This document shows positions 8,250 through 16,523 of a stretch of DNA of 64,000 bases, piece after piece. This DNA comes from an uncultured Cohaesibacter sp. (GTDB lineage: Bacteria > Pseudomonadota > Alphaproteobacteria > Rhizobiales > Cohaesibacteraceae). The translations under genes and the position numbers were made by a program. The notes beneath the pieces are model-generated. The model was given only the letters and a program-made list of their open reading frames with translations, was not told where the DNA came from and ran no database searches. The stretch's first letter is position 1, and every line of letters starts with the position of its first letter. The stretch is from positions 3,016,775 through 3,080,774 of the forward strand of contig NZ_OY781091.1 of assembly GCF_963676275.1 (NCBI RefSeq), given 5' to 3'.

Positions 8250-10253
8250 ATGATGAATATTCAGACAGCCACAGACAAAGTGATCGATATGCGCACCATG
8301 GCGCACGCCATCCGTTTTCTGTCGATGGATGCCATCGTCAGGGCCAATGATGGCCATCCCGGCACACCTCTGGGCGGCGCCGATATCGCAACGGCGCTCT
8401 TCACCCGCCATCTGTCATTCGACCCAAAAGTCCCCACATGGCCCGACCGTGATCGCTTCGTCCATTCCGCAGGCCATGGCTCGATGTTGCTCTATTCCCT
8501 TCTCAATCTGGCAGGCTATGAAGCCTTTGGCATTGAGCAGATCAAGAATTTCCGCGTGCTGGGCTCCAATACTCCCGGCCATCCCGAATATGAACCGGAA
8601 CTTGGCATCGAGACGACCACCGGCCCGCTCGGACAGGGCATCGGCAATGCGGTCGGCATGGCCATTGCGGAGACCATCCTCAACGCACGGTTCGGTGATG
8701 ACATCGTCAACCATCGCACCTATGCCTATGTCGGCGATGGCTGTCTGATGGAAGGCATTTCGGCAGAAGTCGTCGCCCTTGCTGGCCATCTCGGCCTTGG
8801 CAAGCTGACTTTCCTGTGGGACGACAACCGCATGACCGATGACGGCGTCACAGAACAGGCCGTATCGGAAAACCAGCTCATTCGCTTCGAGAATAACGGC
8901 TGGCATGTGCAGCAGGTCGATGGCCACGACCCCGAAGCAGTGGCAGCGGCCATTGCCCTTACCAAACAGGACAAGCGCCCCTCCATGATCGCCTGCCGCA
9001 CCCTCATCGGCTTTGGCATTCCGCGCATCCAGAATGACCGCGCAGCCCATGGCGGCAAGATCACCAAGGAAGACACCGACGCCGCGCGCGAAAATCTCAA
9101 CTGGCACCATGACCCGTTTGTCATTCCGCCAGAGATCAATGCTGCGTGGAAAGTTGCGGGCGAAAAGGGAGCTGAAGCCCGCCGCGCATGGCAAAAGCGC
9201 TTTGATGCTTTGCCGGAAGCCAAGCAAAAGGAATTCCAGCGCCTGATGGCTGGCGCACTGCCCGAAGGCTGGGAGAAGGCCATACTTGAGAAAAAGCGCC
9301 AGTTTGTTGAAAAGCCTGAGGAAAATGCAGGTATTCGGGCGTCAGGCGAAATGCTGGCAGCGGCCGCCGACGCCATCCCCGAACTGATCAGTGGCGCACC
9401 GGATCTGGAAGCAGCAACCCAGCACAAACGCCAGCTTTCCCCCTTCACCAGCAAGGATCGTTCTGGCCGCTACATCCATTATGGTGTGCGTGAACATGCC
9501 ATGGGTGCCATCATGAATGGCATGACAGTGCATAAGGGGGTCGTTGCTGTCGGCACCACCTTCCTCGTCTTTTCCGACTATATGCGCCACACCCTGCGCA
9601 TGGCATCGATGATGGAGATCCCCAGCATTTTCGTCTTCAGCCACGATTCCATCGGCATCGGCAAGAATGGACCGACTCATCAGCCGGTCGAAATCCTCGC
9701 CTCCCTGCGCGCCTATCCCAACATGTGGACCATCCGCCCGGCAGATGCCGTGGAAATGGCCGAAGCATGGCAACTGGCCCTGCAACACAGGAATGGCCCA
9801 ACCTCGATCATCTGTTCTCGCCAACCCCTCACGCCCCTGCGCAAAAGCTACTCGGATGAGAATCTCGTCTCCAAAGGCGCCTATATTCTGGCAGATGCCG
9901 AAGGTGGCGAACGCAAGGCAACCCTGTTTGGCACCGGCTCCGAAGTCGCCATTGCGATAGAGGCCCGCAAACTGCTTCAGGCCAAGGGCATCCCGACAGC
10001 CGTCATCTCCATGCCAAGCTGGGAACTGTTTGAAAAACAGGATGAAGCCTATCGCGAAAGGATCCTTGGCAGAGACACCGCCCGCGTCGCCGTGGAAGCG
10101 GCCGTGCGCCTCGGCTGGGATCATTATATCGGCGAGAAAGGCGGCTTCGTCGGCATGAAGGGCTTCGGCGCTTCAGGCGATACCGCCGATCTCTATCGCC
10201 ATTTCAACATCACCCCACAAGCCATCGTTGAGGAGGTGGAGAAGAGACTGTAA
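8250..10253 (+). CDS. tkt: Transketolase (full length)
   Basis: The 667-residue thiamine-diphosphate enzyme of the pentose phosphate pathway transfers two-carbon ketol units between sugar phosphates. All family landmarks are present in order: GHPGTPLGGADIA, HSAGHGSMLLYSLL, TGPLGQGIGNAVG, the ThDP motif from GDGCLMEG to DDN, REHAMGAI with the catalytic Glu, and GPTHQPVE. It is co-transcribed with the hydroxyacid dehydrogenase and ends 37 bp before a strong terminator. Because it sits opposite a split transketolase, it may belong to the same catabolic module; whether it is also the cell's only housekeeping transketolase cannot be told from this window. Confidence 0.95.
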   Translation: MMNIQTATDKVIDMRTMAHAIRFLSMDAIVRANDGHPGTPLGGADIATALFTRHLSFDPKVPTWPDRDRFVHSAGHGSMLLYSLLNLAGYEAFGIEQIKNFRVLGSNTPGHPEYEPELGIETTTGPLGQGIGNAVGMAIAETILNARFGDDIVNHRTYAYVGDGCLMEGISAEVVALAGHLGLGKLTFLWDDNRMTDDGVTEQAVSENQLIRFENNGWHVQQVDGHDPEAVAAAIALTKQDKRPSMIACRTLIGFGIPRIQNDRAAHGGKITKEDTDAARENLNWHHDPFVIPPEINAAWKVAGEKGAEARRAWQKRFDALPEAKQKEFQRLMAGALPEGWEKAILEKKRQFVEKPEENAGIRASGEMLAAAADAIPELISGAPDLEAATQHKRQLSPFTSKDRSGRYIHYGVREHAMGAIMNGMTVHKGVVAVGTTFLVFSDYMRHTLRMASMMEIPSIFVFSHDSIGIGKNGPTHQPVEILASLRAYPNMWTIRPADAVEMAEAWQLALQHRNGPTSIICSRQPLTPLRKSYSDENLVSKGAYILADAEGGERKATLFGTGSEVAIAIEARKLLQAKGIPTAVISMPSWELFEKQDEAYRERILGRDTARVAVEAAVRLGWDHYIGEKGGFVGMKGFGASGDTADLYRHFNITPQAIVEEVEKRL

Positions 10254-10290
10254 AAGGTCCGATCAAGCAAGCAGAAACCAGCAAAGAACA

Positions 10291-10322
10291 GGGTGCAGGC
10301 TCAACCAGCCTGCACCCATTTT
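10291..10322 (+). terminator. Rho-independent terminator after tkt
   Basis: GGGTGCAGGCT (10291-10301) and AGCCTGCACCC (10307-10317) form a perfect 11-bp stem with a 5-nt loop, followed by ATTTTC. It lies 37 bp after the transketolase stop codon. Confidence 0.85.
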
Positions 10323-10743
10323 CATATGACGACAACAAGGTCACAGAAATTTCTGTCCGCAATGCGCTCCGCGACAGCATGACTGTTGCAAATCACCATA
10401 TGCCCCATCGCCCATCGCCCATCGCCCATCGCCCATCGCCCATCGCCCATCGCCCATCGCCCATCGCCCATCGTGTAAGAAGCTGAAAAGATCCACCCGA
10501 TTCCACCGCTGCGTGCTCAAGGGCATTGGTTTTCTTGCCTGCCAAGAAAGGTCTGGATGGGTTTCCTCCTCCTCTGCTCTCTCGGAGAGAGAGCGAGAAT
10601 TCCACCGCAAAAGGCAATTTTCCACCCCCGAAATACGGATCACTACCTAGCACTATGCGACAATTCGTAGCCAATGTGCGACATATTGGCACACCGTATT
10701 TTACTTGAGTTTCCAATTCAACATTGACGCACTACCCTAGCGC
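10323..10743. other. Non-coding stretch between tkt and the iron-uptake cluster
   Basis: This region has no supported gene; short open frames that cross it on either strand are driven by the heptamer array and lack family features. It contains the CCCATCG repeat (10404-10473), a hairpin with 8-bp arms GCTCTCTC/GAGAGAGC (576-583 and 587-594 of the 10-kb block), and a weak -35-like TTGACG (10724-10729) 17 bp upstream of the Fur-like site. GCGACA occurs twice near 10660-10682. Confidence 0.5.
10404..10473. repeat. Ten tandem copies of the heptamer CCCATCG
   Basis: The unit CCCATCG occurs ten times head to tail without an error over 70 bp (reading as GATGGGC units on the other strand). A partial unit flanks the left end. 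Perfect short tandem arrays of this kind change length by slipped-strand mispairing. The array is intergenic, 100 bp after the tkt terminator and about 390 bp before the FTR1 permease start. Confidence 0.97.
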
Positions 10744-10761
10744 TGAGAATGAAACTCATTC
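10724..10761 (+). promoter_or_regulatory. Possible promoter with Fur-like operator for the iron-uptake cluster
   Basis: TGAGAATGAAACTCA (10744-10758) matches the 7-1-7 Fur-box form TGAGAATNATTCTCA at all but two positions and overlaps a perfect inverted repeat GAATGA-AAC-TCATTC (10747-10761). A TTGACG at 10724-10729 could be a -35 element, which would place the -10 region inside the operator, as expected for an iron-repressed promoter. The permease gene starts about 100 bp downstream. The site could instead serve another iron regulator, since many alphaproteobacteria use Irr or RirA. Confidence 0.5.
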
Positions 10762-10860
10762 GCGATAAAGCCCAATCCGGTTCCCCGAGCGAGCCCCTTA
10801 TATTGCCCTTTATCTGACCCGGCGAATGAGTGAACAATTTTAGTTATTGGAATTGATCAA

Positions 10861-12801
10861 ATGCGGAATGCTTTCAGAGCCGTCGCTTTTCTATTTGTTG
10901 CATGGACCATGACCCTTCCGGTCTGGGCCCAAGAAGGGCCCAATTATCAAAGCCTTATGGAGAGAATTGAAACTGTCCTGCGACAGGCGGAAACCGAATA
11001 TCAGCAGGGGCAGGCAGATCTTGCCAAAGCGAATGTGCAGAAGGCCTATTTCGAGCTGTTTGAAAATCTTGAAGGCCCGATCCGCATCAATATCTCTGCG
11101 GCGAAAAGCAACGAACTGGAAGCCGAATTCGGTGACATCCGCAAGCTGATCGTCAAGGGCGAGCCAATCGCCACGGTCAGCGGCCGCATCGATCAGCATA
11201 TCAAGGCCATCTGGGCCACATTGCCCGAACTGGAAAGCGGGGTCGTAATCAAGGCCGAAGTGTCCGATGCGGTAAAGGTCGCAGAAGCCACGACTGAGCC
11301 GGATAGCGCCGAGGCAGCAGCCCCCTTCTGGCTTCAGGTCAATGACAATATCCTCTCGATCCTGCATGAAGCCGCCGATATCTATGAGAGTGGCGATGCT
11401 GAGGGCGCAGAGGAACTGGTCCGCAAGGCTCACTGGGACGGCTACAAGAACAGTCTGCTGGAGACCGTTGTCCGCCGCTATGTCAGCCAATCTCAGGACA
11501 TTGCCCTCAATGCGGAATTCACCCGCATCATGGGACTGGTCAAGGATGGTAAACCGGCTCGCATGGTGCGCGCCTCGGCAACGGTCCTGCATCAGGATAT
11601 CGCCGATGTGCTGCCCGGACTTCCCGTTGTCGATGGCAGCAAGATGGTCGAAGCCACCCCGGTCGCGACCGAGGAAATCGAGGGCGACTGGGCGTCTGTC
11701 TCCGATCAGGTGATTGCCGAAATGAACAGGGCAATCGCCCTTTATGAGAGCGGCGATCTGGCAGAAGGCGTAGCGACCGTTCAGAACAGCTATTTTGACA
11801 TTTTCGAGGAAAGCGGCATGGAGACCACCGTTGGCGCACGGGACTCTGGCCTCAAGACCACCCTTGAAGGACATTTCAGCAAGCTGACTGCCTTGATGAA
11901 AGCAGGCGCTTCGAAAGAGGAGCTGACCGCCGAAATCGCGGCTGCCCGATCCGATTTTGACAAGGCCGTATCACTCTTCTCCAGCAACAGCGACAGTCCG
12001 TGGGCCCTGTTTGTCTATTCCCTGATCATCATCCTGCGCGAAGGCTTTGAGGCCATGCTGGTGGTCACCGCCATCGCCACATATCTCATCAAGACCGGCA
12101 ACCGTGACAAGCTCGGAGTGATCGTCAATTCCGTCGCTGTCGCGCTGGGCTTGAGCGTTGTCACAGCCATCCTGTTCAAGATGGTCTTCAACGTCACCGC
12201 CGACAAGCAGGAACTGCTGGAAGGCGCCACCATGCTGCTGGCGGCCATTGTTCTCTTCTTCATGAGCTACTGGTTGCTGTCAAAAGCCGAAGCCGAGCGC
12301 TGGATGCAATATATCAAGGGTACCGTTGATCGCTCCATCGAGAGCGGATCGATGAAAGCCCTGTGGTTTGCCAGTTTCCTTGCGGTCTATCGCGAGGGAG
12401 CGGAAACCGTGCTCTTCTATCAGGCGCTGGCGCTGGATGCGAGCGACGCGGTCGGCATTCCCGCCATCATCGCCGGTTTCGTTCTGGGCTGCCTGCTGCT
12501 CGGTGTCCTTTACGTTGCCTTCCGTCTGGGGGCCCAGAAGCTGGCGATCAAACCCTTCTTCATCTTCACCGGCGCCCTGCTCTATTACATGGCCTTCGTC
12601 TTCACCGGCAAGGGCGTGATGGAGCTTGTCGAAGGCAAGATCATCGAACCGACGCTCGTCTCATGGCTTCCCGAATTCTCATTCATGGGCATCTATCCCT
12701 ATTGGCAGACCGCATTGCCACAAGCCTTCCTGCTGGTGGCTGCAATCATCGGCCTGATTGTGGTGATGACGAGAAAGCCGCCCAAAGCATTGACCGCATG
12801 A
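10861..12801 (+). CDS. FTR1-family iron permease with triplicated periplasmic domain (FetM/Cj1658-like)
   Basis: The 646-residue inner-membrane iron permease has a signal peptide (1-23), a periplasmic region (25-375) and a C-terminal FTR1 domain with about seven membrane helices. The two iron-translocation motifs REXXE are present: REGFE at 393-397 and REGAE at 511-515. The periplasmic part consists of three diverged helical repeats, about 29-121, 157-252 and 277-371, each with a Y-x2-G-D/Q-x2-(E)(G)A pattern followed by an aromatic-acidic helix. It heads a cluster equivalent to E. coli fetMP-fetABCDEF and Campylobacter cj1658-cj1665, where FTR1 and a P19-type protein import ferrous iron. The upstream Fur-like site predicts iron repression. 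Confidence 0.93.
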   Translation: MRNAFRAVAFLFVAWTMTLPVWAQEGPNYQSLMERIETVLRQAETEYQQGQADLAKANVQKAYFELFENLEGPIRINISAAKSNELEAEFGDIRKLIVKGEPIATVSGRIDQHIKAIWATLPELESGVVIKAEVSDAVKVAEATTEPDSAEAAAPFWLQVNDNILSILHEAADIYESGDAEGAEELVRKAHWDGYKNSLLETVVRRYVSQSQDIALNAEFTRIMGLVKDGKPARMVRASATVLHQDIADVLPGLPVVDGSKMVEATPVATEEIEGDWASVSDQVIAEMNRAIALYESGDLAEGVATVQNSYFDIFEESGMETTVGARDSGLKTTLEGHFSKLTALMKAGASKEELTAEIAAARSDFDKAVSLFSSNSDSPWALFVYSLIIILREGFEAMLVVTAIATYLIKTGNRDKLGVIVNSVAVALGLSVVTAILFKMVFNVTADKQELLEGATMLLAAIVLFFMSYWLLSKAEAERWMQYIKGTVDRSIESGSMKALWFASFLAVYREGAETVLFYQALALDASDAVGIPAIIAGFVLGCLLLGVLYVAFRLGAQKLAIKPFFIFTGALLYYMAFVFTGKGVMELVEGKIIEPTLVSWLPEFSFMGIYPYWQTALPQAFLLVAAIIGLIVVMTRKPPKALTA

Positions 12802-13013
12802 GGGACGGCATGAGGAGAGCAACATCAACCACATCCAGTCCTGCGATCCGACCAATCGCATCACTGGATCACAACACCCCGGCAAATCGCGCTGCTCGTT
12901 GGAATTTTCTTTCGGCCAGGACCAGAGCGCATCAGACCAGATCCCGATCTGGCAATGCCCCTTTTGAACTTTGAACCAACCGAACCAACCCAACGATGAA
13001 CAAAGGAATGAAC

Positions 13014-13541
13014 ATGAACAAGACATATCTGTTGGCCTCAGCCGCTGCAATGACCATACTGGCAACGCTTCCTGCCAAGGCCGAATTCAAGGAATATCCG
13101 ATCGGTGAGGCCGTTGAGGTCAATACCCTGGAAGTTGCCGCTGTCTATCTTAACCCGATTGACATGGAACCACGCGGCATCGACCTGCCGGCTTCGCAGG
13201 CAGATATCCATCTCGAAGCTGATATCCATGCAGCCAAGGGCAATGAAAACGGCTTTGGTGCCGGTGAATGGGTTCCTTATCTCACCGTTTCCTACCGTCT
13301 TGAAAATGCCGATACCGGCAAGGTTCTGACCGGCAACCTGATGCCGATGGTCGCTATCGATGGTCCGCATTACGGCTCCAATATCAAGATGGCCGGTGCA
13401 GGCAACTACAAGCTCACCTTCCACATCGATGCCCCTTCCCGTCAGGGTTTTGGTCGCCACACCGATGAAGACAGCGGCGTTGGCAAATGGTTCCAGCCGT
13501 TCGATGCGGATTATGAGTTCAACTTTGTTCCTCTGAAATAG
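13014..13541 (+). CDS. Periplasmic iron-uptake protein of the P19/FetP/Tp34 family
   Basis: The 175-residue exported protein has a signal peptide ending TLPAKA before Glu24. P19 and FetP are periplasmic dimers that bind copper/iron and feed FTR1-type permeases. Family features here are EYPIGEAVEVNTLEVAAVYL, the metal-ligand histidines in DIHLEADIHA, a central LMPMVAIDGPHYGSNIKM segment and the late YKLTFHID. The start chosen is ATG 13014, since AAAGGA ends six bases before it; in-frame ATGs at 12996 and 13008 would be poorly spaced. It follows the permease after about 210 bp and was probably transcribed with it. Confidence 0.92.
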   Translation: MNKTYLLASAAAMTILATLPAKAEFKEYPIGEAVEVNTLEVAAVYLNPIDMEPRGIDLPASQADIHLEADIHAAKGNENGFGAGEWVPYLTVSYRLENADTGKVLTGNLMPMVAIDGPHYGSNIKMAGAGNYKLTFHIDAPSRQGFGRHTDEDSGVGKWFQPFDADYEFNFVPLK

Positions 13542-13641
13542 CCGCAAACGCAAATTGGCTCACAACCGGGCTCTACTCGCATGAGACAAACGAGCCCACT
13601 TAATCTCTGAATTTCCCTGTGAAATTCACCCCACATAGAAC

Positions 13642-13672
13642 GGGAAGAGGATCGCATCTTGATCCTCTTCCC
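13642..13672 (+). other. Strong intercistronic hairpin
   Basis: GGGAAGAGGATC (13642-13653) and GATCCTCTTCCC (13661-13672) form a perfect 12-bp stem with a 7-nt loop, between the P19-type gene and the DUF2318 gene. No uninterrupted T-run follows (TGTCGTCATTT), so it is more likely a partial attenuator or mRNA 3'-end stabiliser than a full terminator. Confidence 0.7.
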
Positions 13673-13729
13673 TGTCGTCATTTGACTGACCATCAGACCA
13701 GCCGGACTATCCATCAGGTACGAAATTTC

Positions 13730-15205
13730 ATGTCCCTATATATCGTCAGCATCCTTCAGGCCTTTCTGCCGCTCGCCTTCGTCGCGGCCATGATTTTTTC
13801 GTTTCTGGAGCCAGCATCACGCAGAAGAGCGCAAATCGACAGTCTTTGGCTTGCCGCCCTGTTCATTCTGGCCGGATATCTGCTTTACAGTCTGGCCGCG
13901 TCGCTGGGGATCGAACCGCGGGTTCGCACCCTGTTGCGGCTTCTCGGGGTCAGCGCCCTGCTGACATGCTTCCTGCTGATCATAGTCAGGCCGGTCAGGG
14001 AGGCTGAAAAGGGCCTTCACCTGTTCACAAGGCTCTGCATCTGGTATCTGGTGGCCATTCTGGCCCTGCAAGGCTGCTTCGACCTGCGCGTCATGCTCGC
14101 CGACCAGATCTTCACGGCAACCTCGGTCCTCAATACGGAACTCTTTCTCAACAGCGCCGCCGTCGTGGTCGGTGCCTGCCTGTTGATCATCCTGCCGATC
14201 CTCATCGCCCATATGGGAAGCGGCGCGAGACCGCTGGTCTTGCCAATCCTTATTGTCGTGGCCCTTGTGCTTACAATCATATGGCTGTGCGAAGCCATGC
14301 TCGGTGCCATGCAGATGGGCATTCTGGGTGTCACCTCGACCCGCGTCTCCATTGTCGCCAAAGTGACCAACTATGCTCCATACAAGACCTATCTGCTTCT
14401 TGGCCTGCTGGCGGCCCTCTCATTGGGGTCTCTTCTCTTTGGCAAGTGGCGCGCAGGAAATGACAAGGCCGAAAATGGTGAGGTGATCGCAAAGGCAGAT
14501 TTCCGCAAGCTGAGAGCTGCGCGGCTGTTTGAAAGACGCTGGTTGAATGCCAGTCTGGCCCTGATCATTTTCAGCCTTTGCAGCCTGCTTTATCAGGATC
14601 TCTACGCCTCCCGCCCGCCATCGCTTTCCCCGGCAGCCGAGGCACTGCCTGACGCCAACGGCGAAATCCGCATCGCCATTGAGGATGTCAAGGATGGCAA
14701 TCTGCACCGTTATGCCTATATCGCAGACGACGGCCATCGCGTGCGGTTCTTCCTGATAAACCGCTATGACGAGAAGCATGTGAAAATCGGTGTTGTCTAT
14801 GACGCCTGCATGATTTGCGGTGACGCCGGCTATATCCAGAAAGGCAACGAGGTCATCTGCATTGCCTGCAATGTGCGGATCTTCGTGCCATCAATCGGCA
14901 AGGCCGGGGGCTGCAACCCGATCCCGCTGCTCCATGGCGAGGAAAATGGCGAAATCGTCATATCCGCCTCGGAGCTCGAAAAGGGAGCCCAATATTTTTC
15001 CGAGGTGGTCGCCATAGAGGTCATCGATCCCGTCACCAAGCAACCACTCATCAATCTCGAAGCGCCCTATCAATATGATTTCAAGGGCAAGACCTTCTTC
15101 TTTGGATCGCAAGATTCCTATGAGAGGTTCCGCGAAGCGCCCGAGACCTATGCCGGAGCCGTCGAAGCGCGTTACTGGCGCGTTCAGGGCCATGAGAAGC
15201 ATTGA
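13730..15205 (+). CDS. DUF2318 membrane protein with C-terminal YHS-like domain (Cj1660/Fet-system type)
   Basis: This 491-residue protein has about eight membrane helices in the first 300 residues, followed by a cysteine-rich periplasmic DUF2318 domain: C360-x2-C363, C377-x2-C380 and GGC395NPIP, with conserved RYAYI and VYDAC segments. The last 60 residues (433-474) resemble a YHS domain (DPV..., then FKGKTFFFGSQDSYERF), but the usual metal-binding cysteines are missing. The start is ATG 13730; the longer open frame from 13619 runs through the hairpin region and is unlikely. In homologous clusters this gene follows the P19-type gene. It probably handles electrons or metal for ferrous iron uptake, but its biochemical role is not established. 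Confidence 0.88.
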   Translation: MSLYIVSILQAFLPLAFVAAMIFSFLEPASRRRAQIDSLWLAALFILAGYLLYSLAASLGIEPRVRTLLRLLGVSALLTCFLLIIVRPVREAEKGLHLFTRLCIWYLVAILALQGCFDLRVMLADQIFTATSVLNTELFLNSAAVVVGACLLIILPILIAHMGSGARPLVLPILIVVALVLTIIWLCEAMLGAMQMGILGVTSTRVSIVAKVTNYAPYKTYLLLGLLAALSLGSLLFGKWRAGNDKAENGEVIAKADFRKLRAARLFERRWLNASLALIIFSLCSLLYQDLYASRPPSLSPAAEALPDANGEIRIAIEDVKDGNLHRYAYIADDGHRVRFFLINRYDEKHVKIGVVYDACMICGDAGYIQKGNEVICIACNVRIFVPSIGKAGGCNPIPLLHGEENGEIVISASELEKGAQYFSEVVAIEVIDPVTKQPLINLEAPYQYDFKGKTFFFGSQDSYERFREAPETYAGAVEARYWRVQGHEKH

Positions 15206-15215
15206 GGAGACGCAG

Positions 15216-16523
15216 ATGTTCCTGAGAATGATCCGCCGGTCTTTTTTCGAAGCGCGCAGACGCAAGATCATTGCGATCGTGACTGTCGCGCTCGCTGCCA
15301 GCCTGATTACCACCCTCCTCGACCTGTCCGTCGATGTCGGCGACAAGATGGCAAAAGAGCTAAAAGCCTATGGCTCCAATATTTCCATCGTTCCCAAAAG
15401 CGAATCCATCCCGCTCAAGATCGGCGGCATCGATTTCAACCCGCTCAAGGGGCGCGACTATTTGCAGGAAAAAGATCTCATCAAGATCAAGGATATCTTC
15501 TGGAGCAACAATATCGTTGGCTTTACCCCCTTCCTTCAGATCCCTGTAGGGCTGGAGGGGAGTGATGCCCCATTGCCGCTGATTGGCACCTATTTTGACA
15601 AGCCCTTCCCTCTTCCCAGTGACGAGGATTATCACACCGGCGCGGTGCTGACCCACCCCTATTGGGACGTCAGGGGCGAATGGCCCGACGATTCCTCCTC
15701 ATCACAGATTCTGATCGGCGCTTCCCTTGCCAGATCCCTCAAGCTTTCGATCGGTGATCATCTGAAATTGCAAGCCTCCGAACAGGCAGACAGCACAGAC
15801 GCTCCTCTCCTCGACGTCACCATATCGGGCATATTGACGACCGGAGAGAGTGAAGACGATGCGATCCTCGCCCCGCTGGCGATGGTCCAGACTTTCGCAG
15901 GCCTTGAGGGCAAGGTGCAGAAGGTGAGTGTCAGCGCCTTGACCATTCCGGAAAATAATCTTTCCCGCAAGGCGCAGCGGGATTCGGACTCTCTTTCAAG
16001 CGCAGAATATGACGTCTGGTATTGCAGCGCCTTTGTCAGCTCCATTGCCCACCAGATCAACGAAGCCATTCCCGATGCCTCCGCCAGTCCGGTTTGGCAG
16101 GTCGCCAACGCTGAAGGTGCCATCATCGACAAACTGCAGGTGCTCATGCTGGTGGTCACATTGGCCGCCTTTGTCTCCTCGGCAATGGGGGTCTCCTCCC
16201 TCATCAACACCTCGGTCTTGGAGCGCGCTGCCGAGATCGGTCTGCTCAAGGCTTTGGGGGCAGCAAAATGGCAAATCCTGATCCTGTTTCAGTCCGAAGC
16301 ACTGATTATCGGCCTGATCGGCGGGATTGTCGGTCTCGTCGTCGGCTCTGGTCTGTCGCAAATAGTCGGCTGGACGGTCTTCGGCTCGGCGCTGGCCTTT
16401 CATCCGATCATCATTCCCGTGGTGTTGCTGATATCGATGGCCATTGCCTTTGTTGGCTCTATCCTTCCATCCCGTTCCATTGTCCGGCTGATGCCGGTGG
16501 AGGTGCTCTATGGCCGCAAATAA
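15216..16523 (+). CDS. ABC transporter permease, FtsX/MacB-like (first of two)
   Basis: The 435-residue membrane protein has one N-terminal helix (residues about 18-38), a large extracytoplasmic MacB-like domain and three C-terminal helices with the typical AAEIGLLKALGAAKWQIL coupling segment between them. AGGAG at 15205-15209 ends six bases before ATG 15216; the longer open frame from 15075 overlaps the preceding gene and is rejected. It forms a pair with the next permease and the ATPase. MacB-type transporters usually act on periplasmic or envelope substrates rather than import across the membrane; in Fet/Cft systems the cargo is unknown. Confidence 0.9.
   Translation: MFLRMIRRSFFEARRRKIIAIVTVALAASLITTLLDLSVDVGDKMAKELKAYGSNISIVPKSESIPLKIGGIDFNPLKGRDYLQEKDLIKIKDIFWSNNIVGFTPFLQIPVGLEGSDAPLPLIGTYFDKPFPLPSDEDYHTGAVLTHPYWDVRGEWPDDSSSSQILIGASLARSLKLSIGDHLKLQASEQADSTDAPLLDVTISGILTTGESEDDAILAPLAMVQTFAGLEGKVQKVSVSALTIPENNLSRKAQRDSDSLSSAEYDVWYCSAFVSSIAHQINEAIPDASASPVWQVANAEGAIIDKLQVLMLVVTLAAFVSSAMGVSSLINTSVLERAAEIGLLKALGAAKWQILILFQSEALIIGLIGGIVGLVVGSGLSQIVGWTVFGSALAFHPIIIPVVLLISMAIAFVGSILPSRSIVRLMPVEVLYGRK

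Noticed and set aside
10404-10473. CRISPR array
   Set aside because: The units are 7 bp with no spacers and no cas genes are present; this is a simple tandem repeat.
10341-10716. Minus-strand open frames of about 100 codons with AMGDGRW repeats
   Set aside because: They are made by the heptamer array and low-complexity flanks; no ribosome binding site or homology is apparent.
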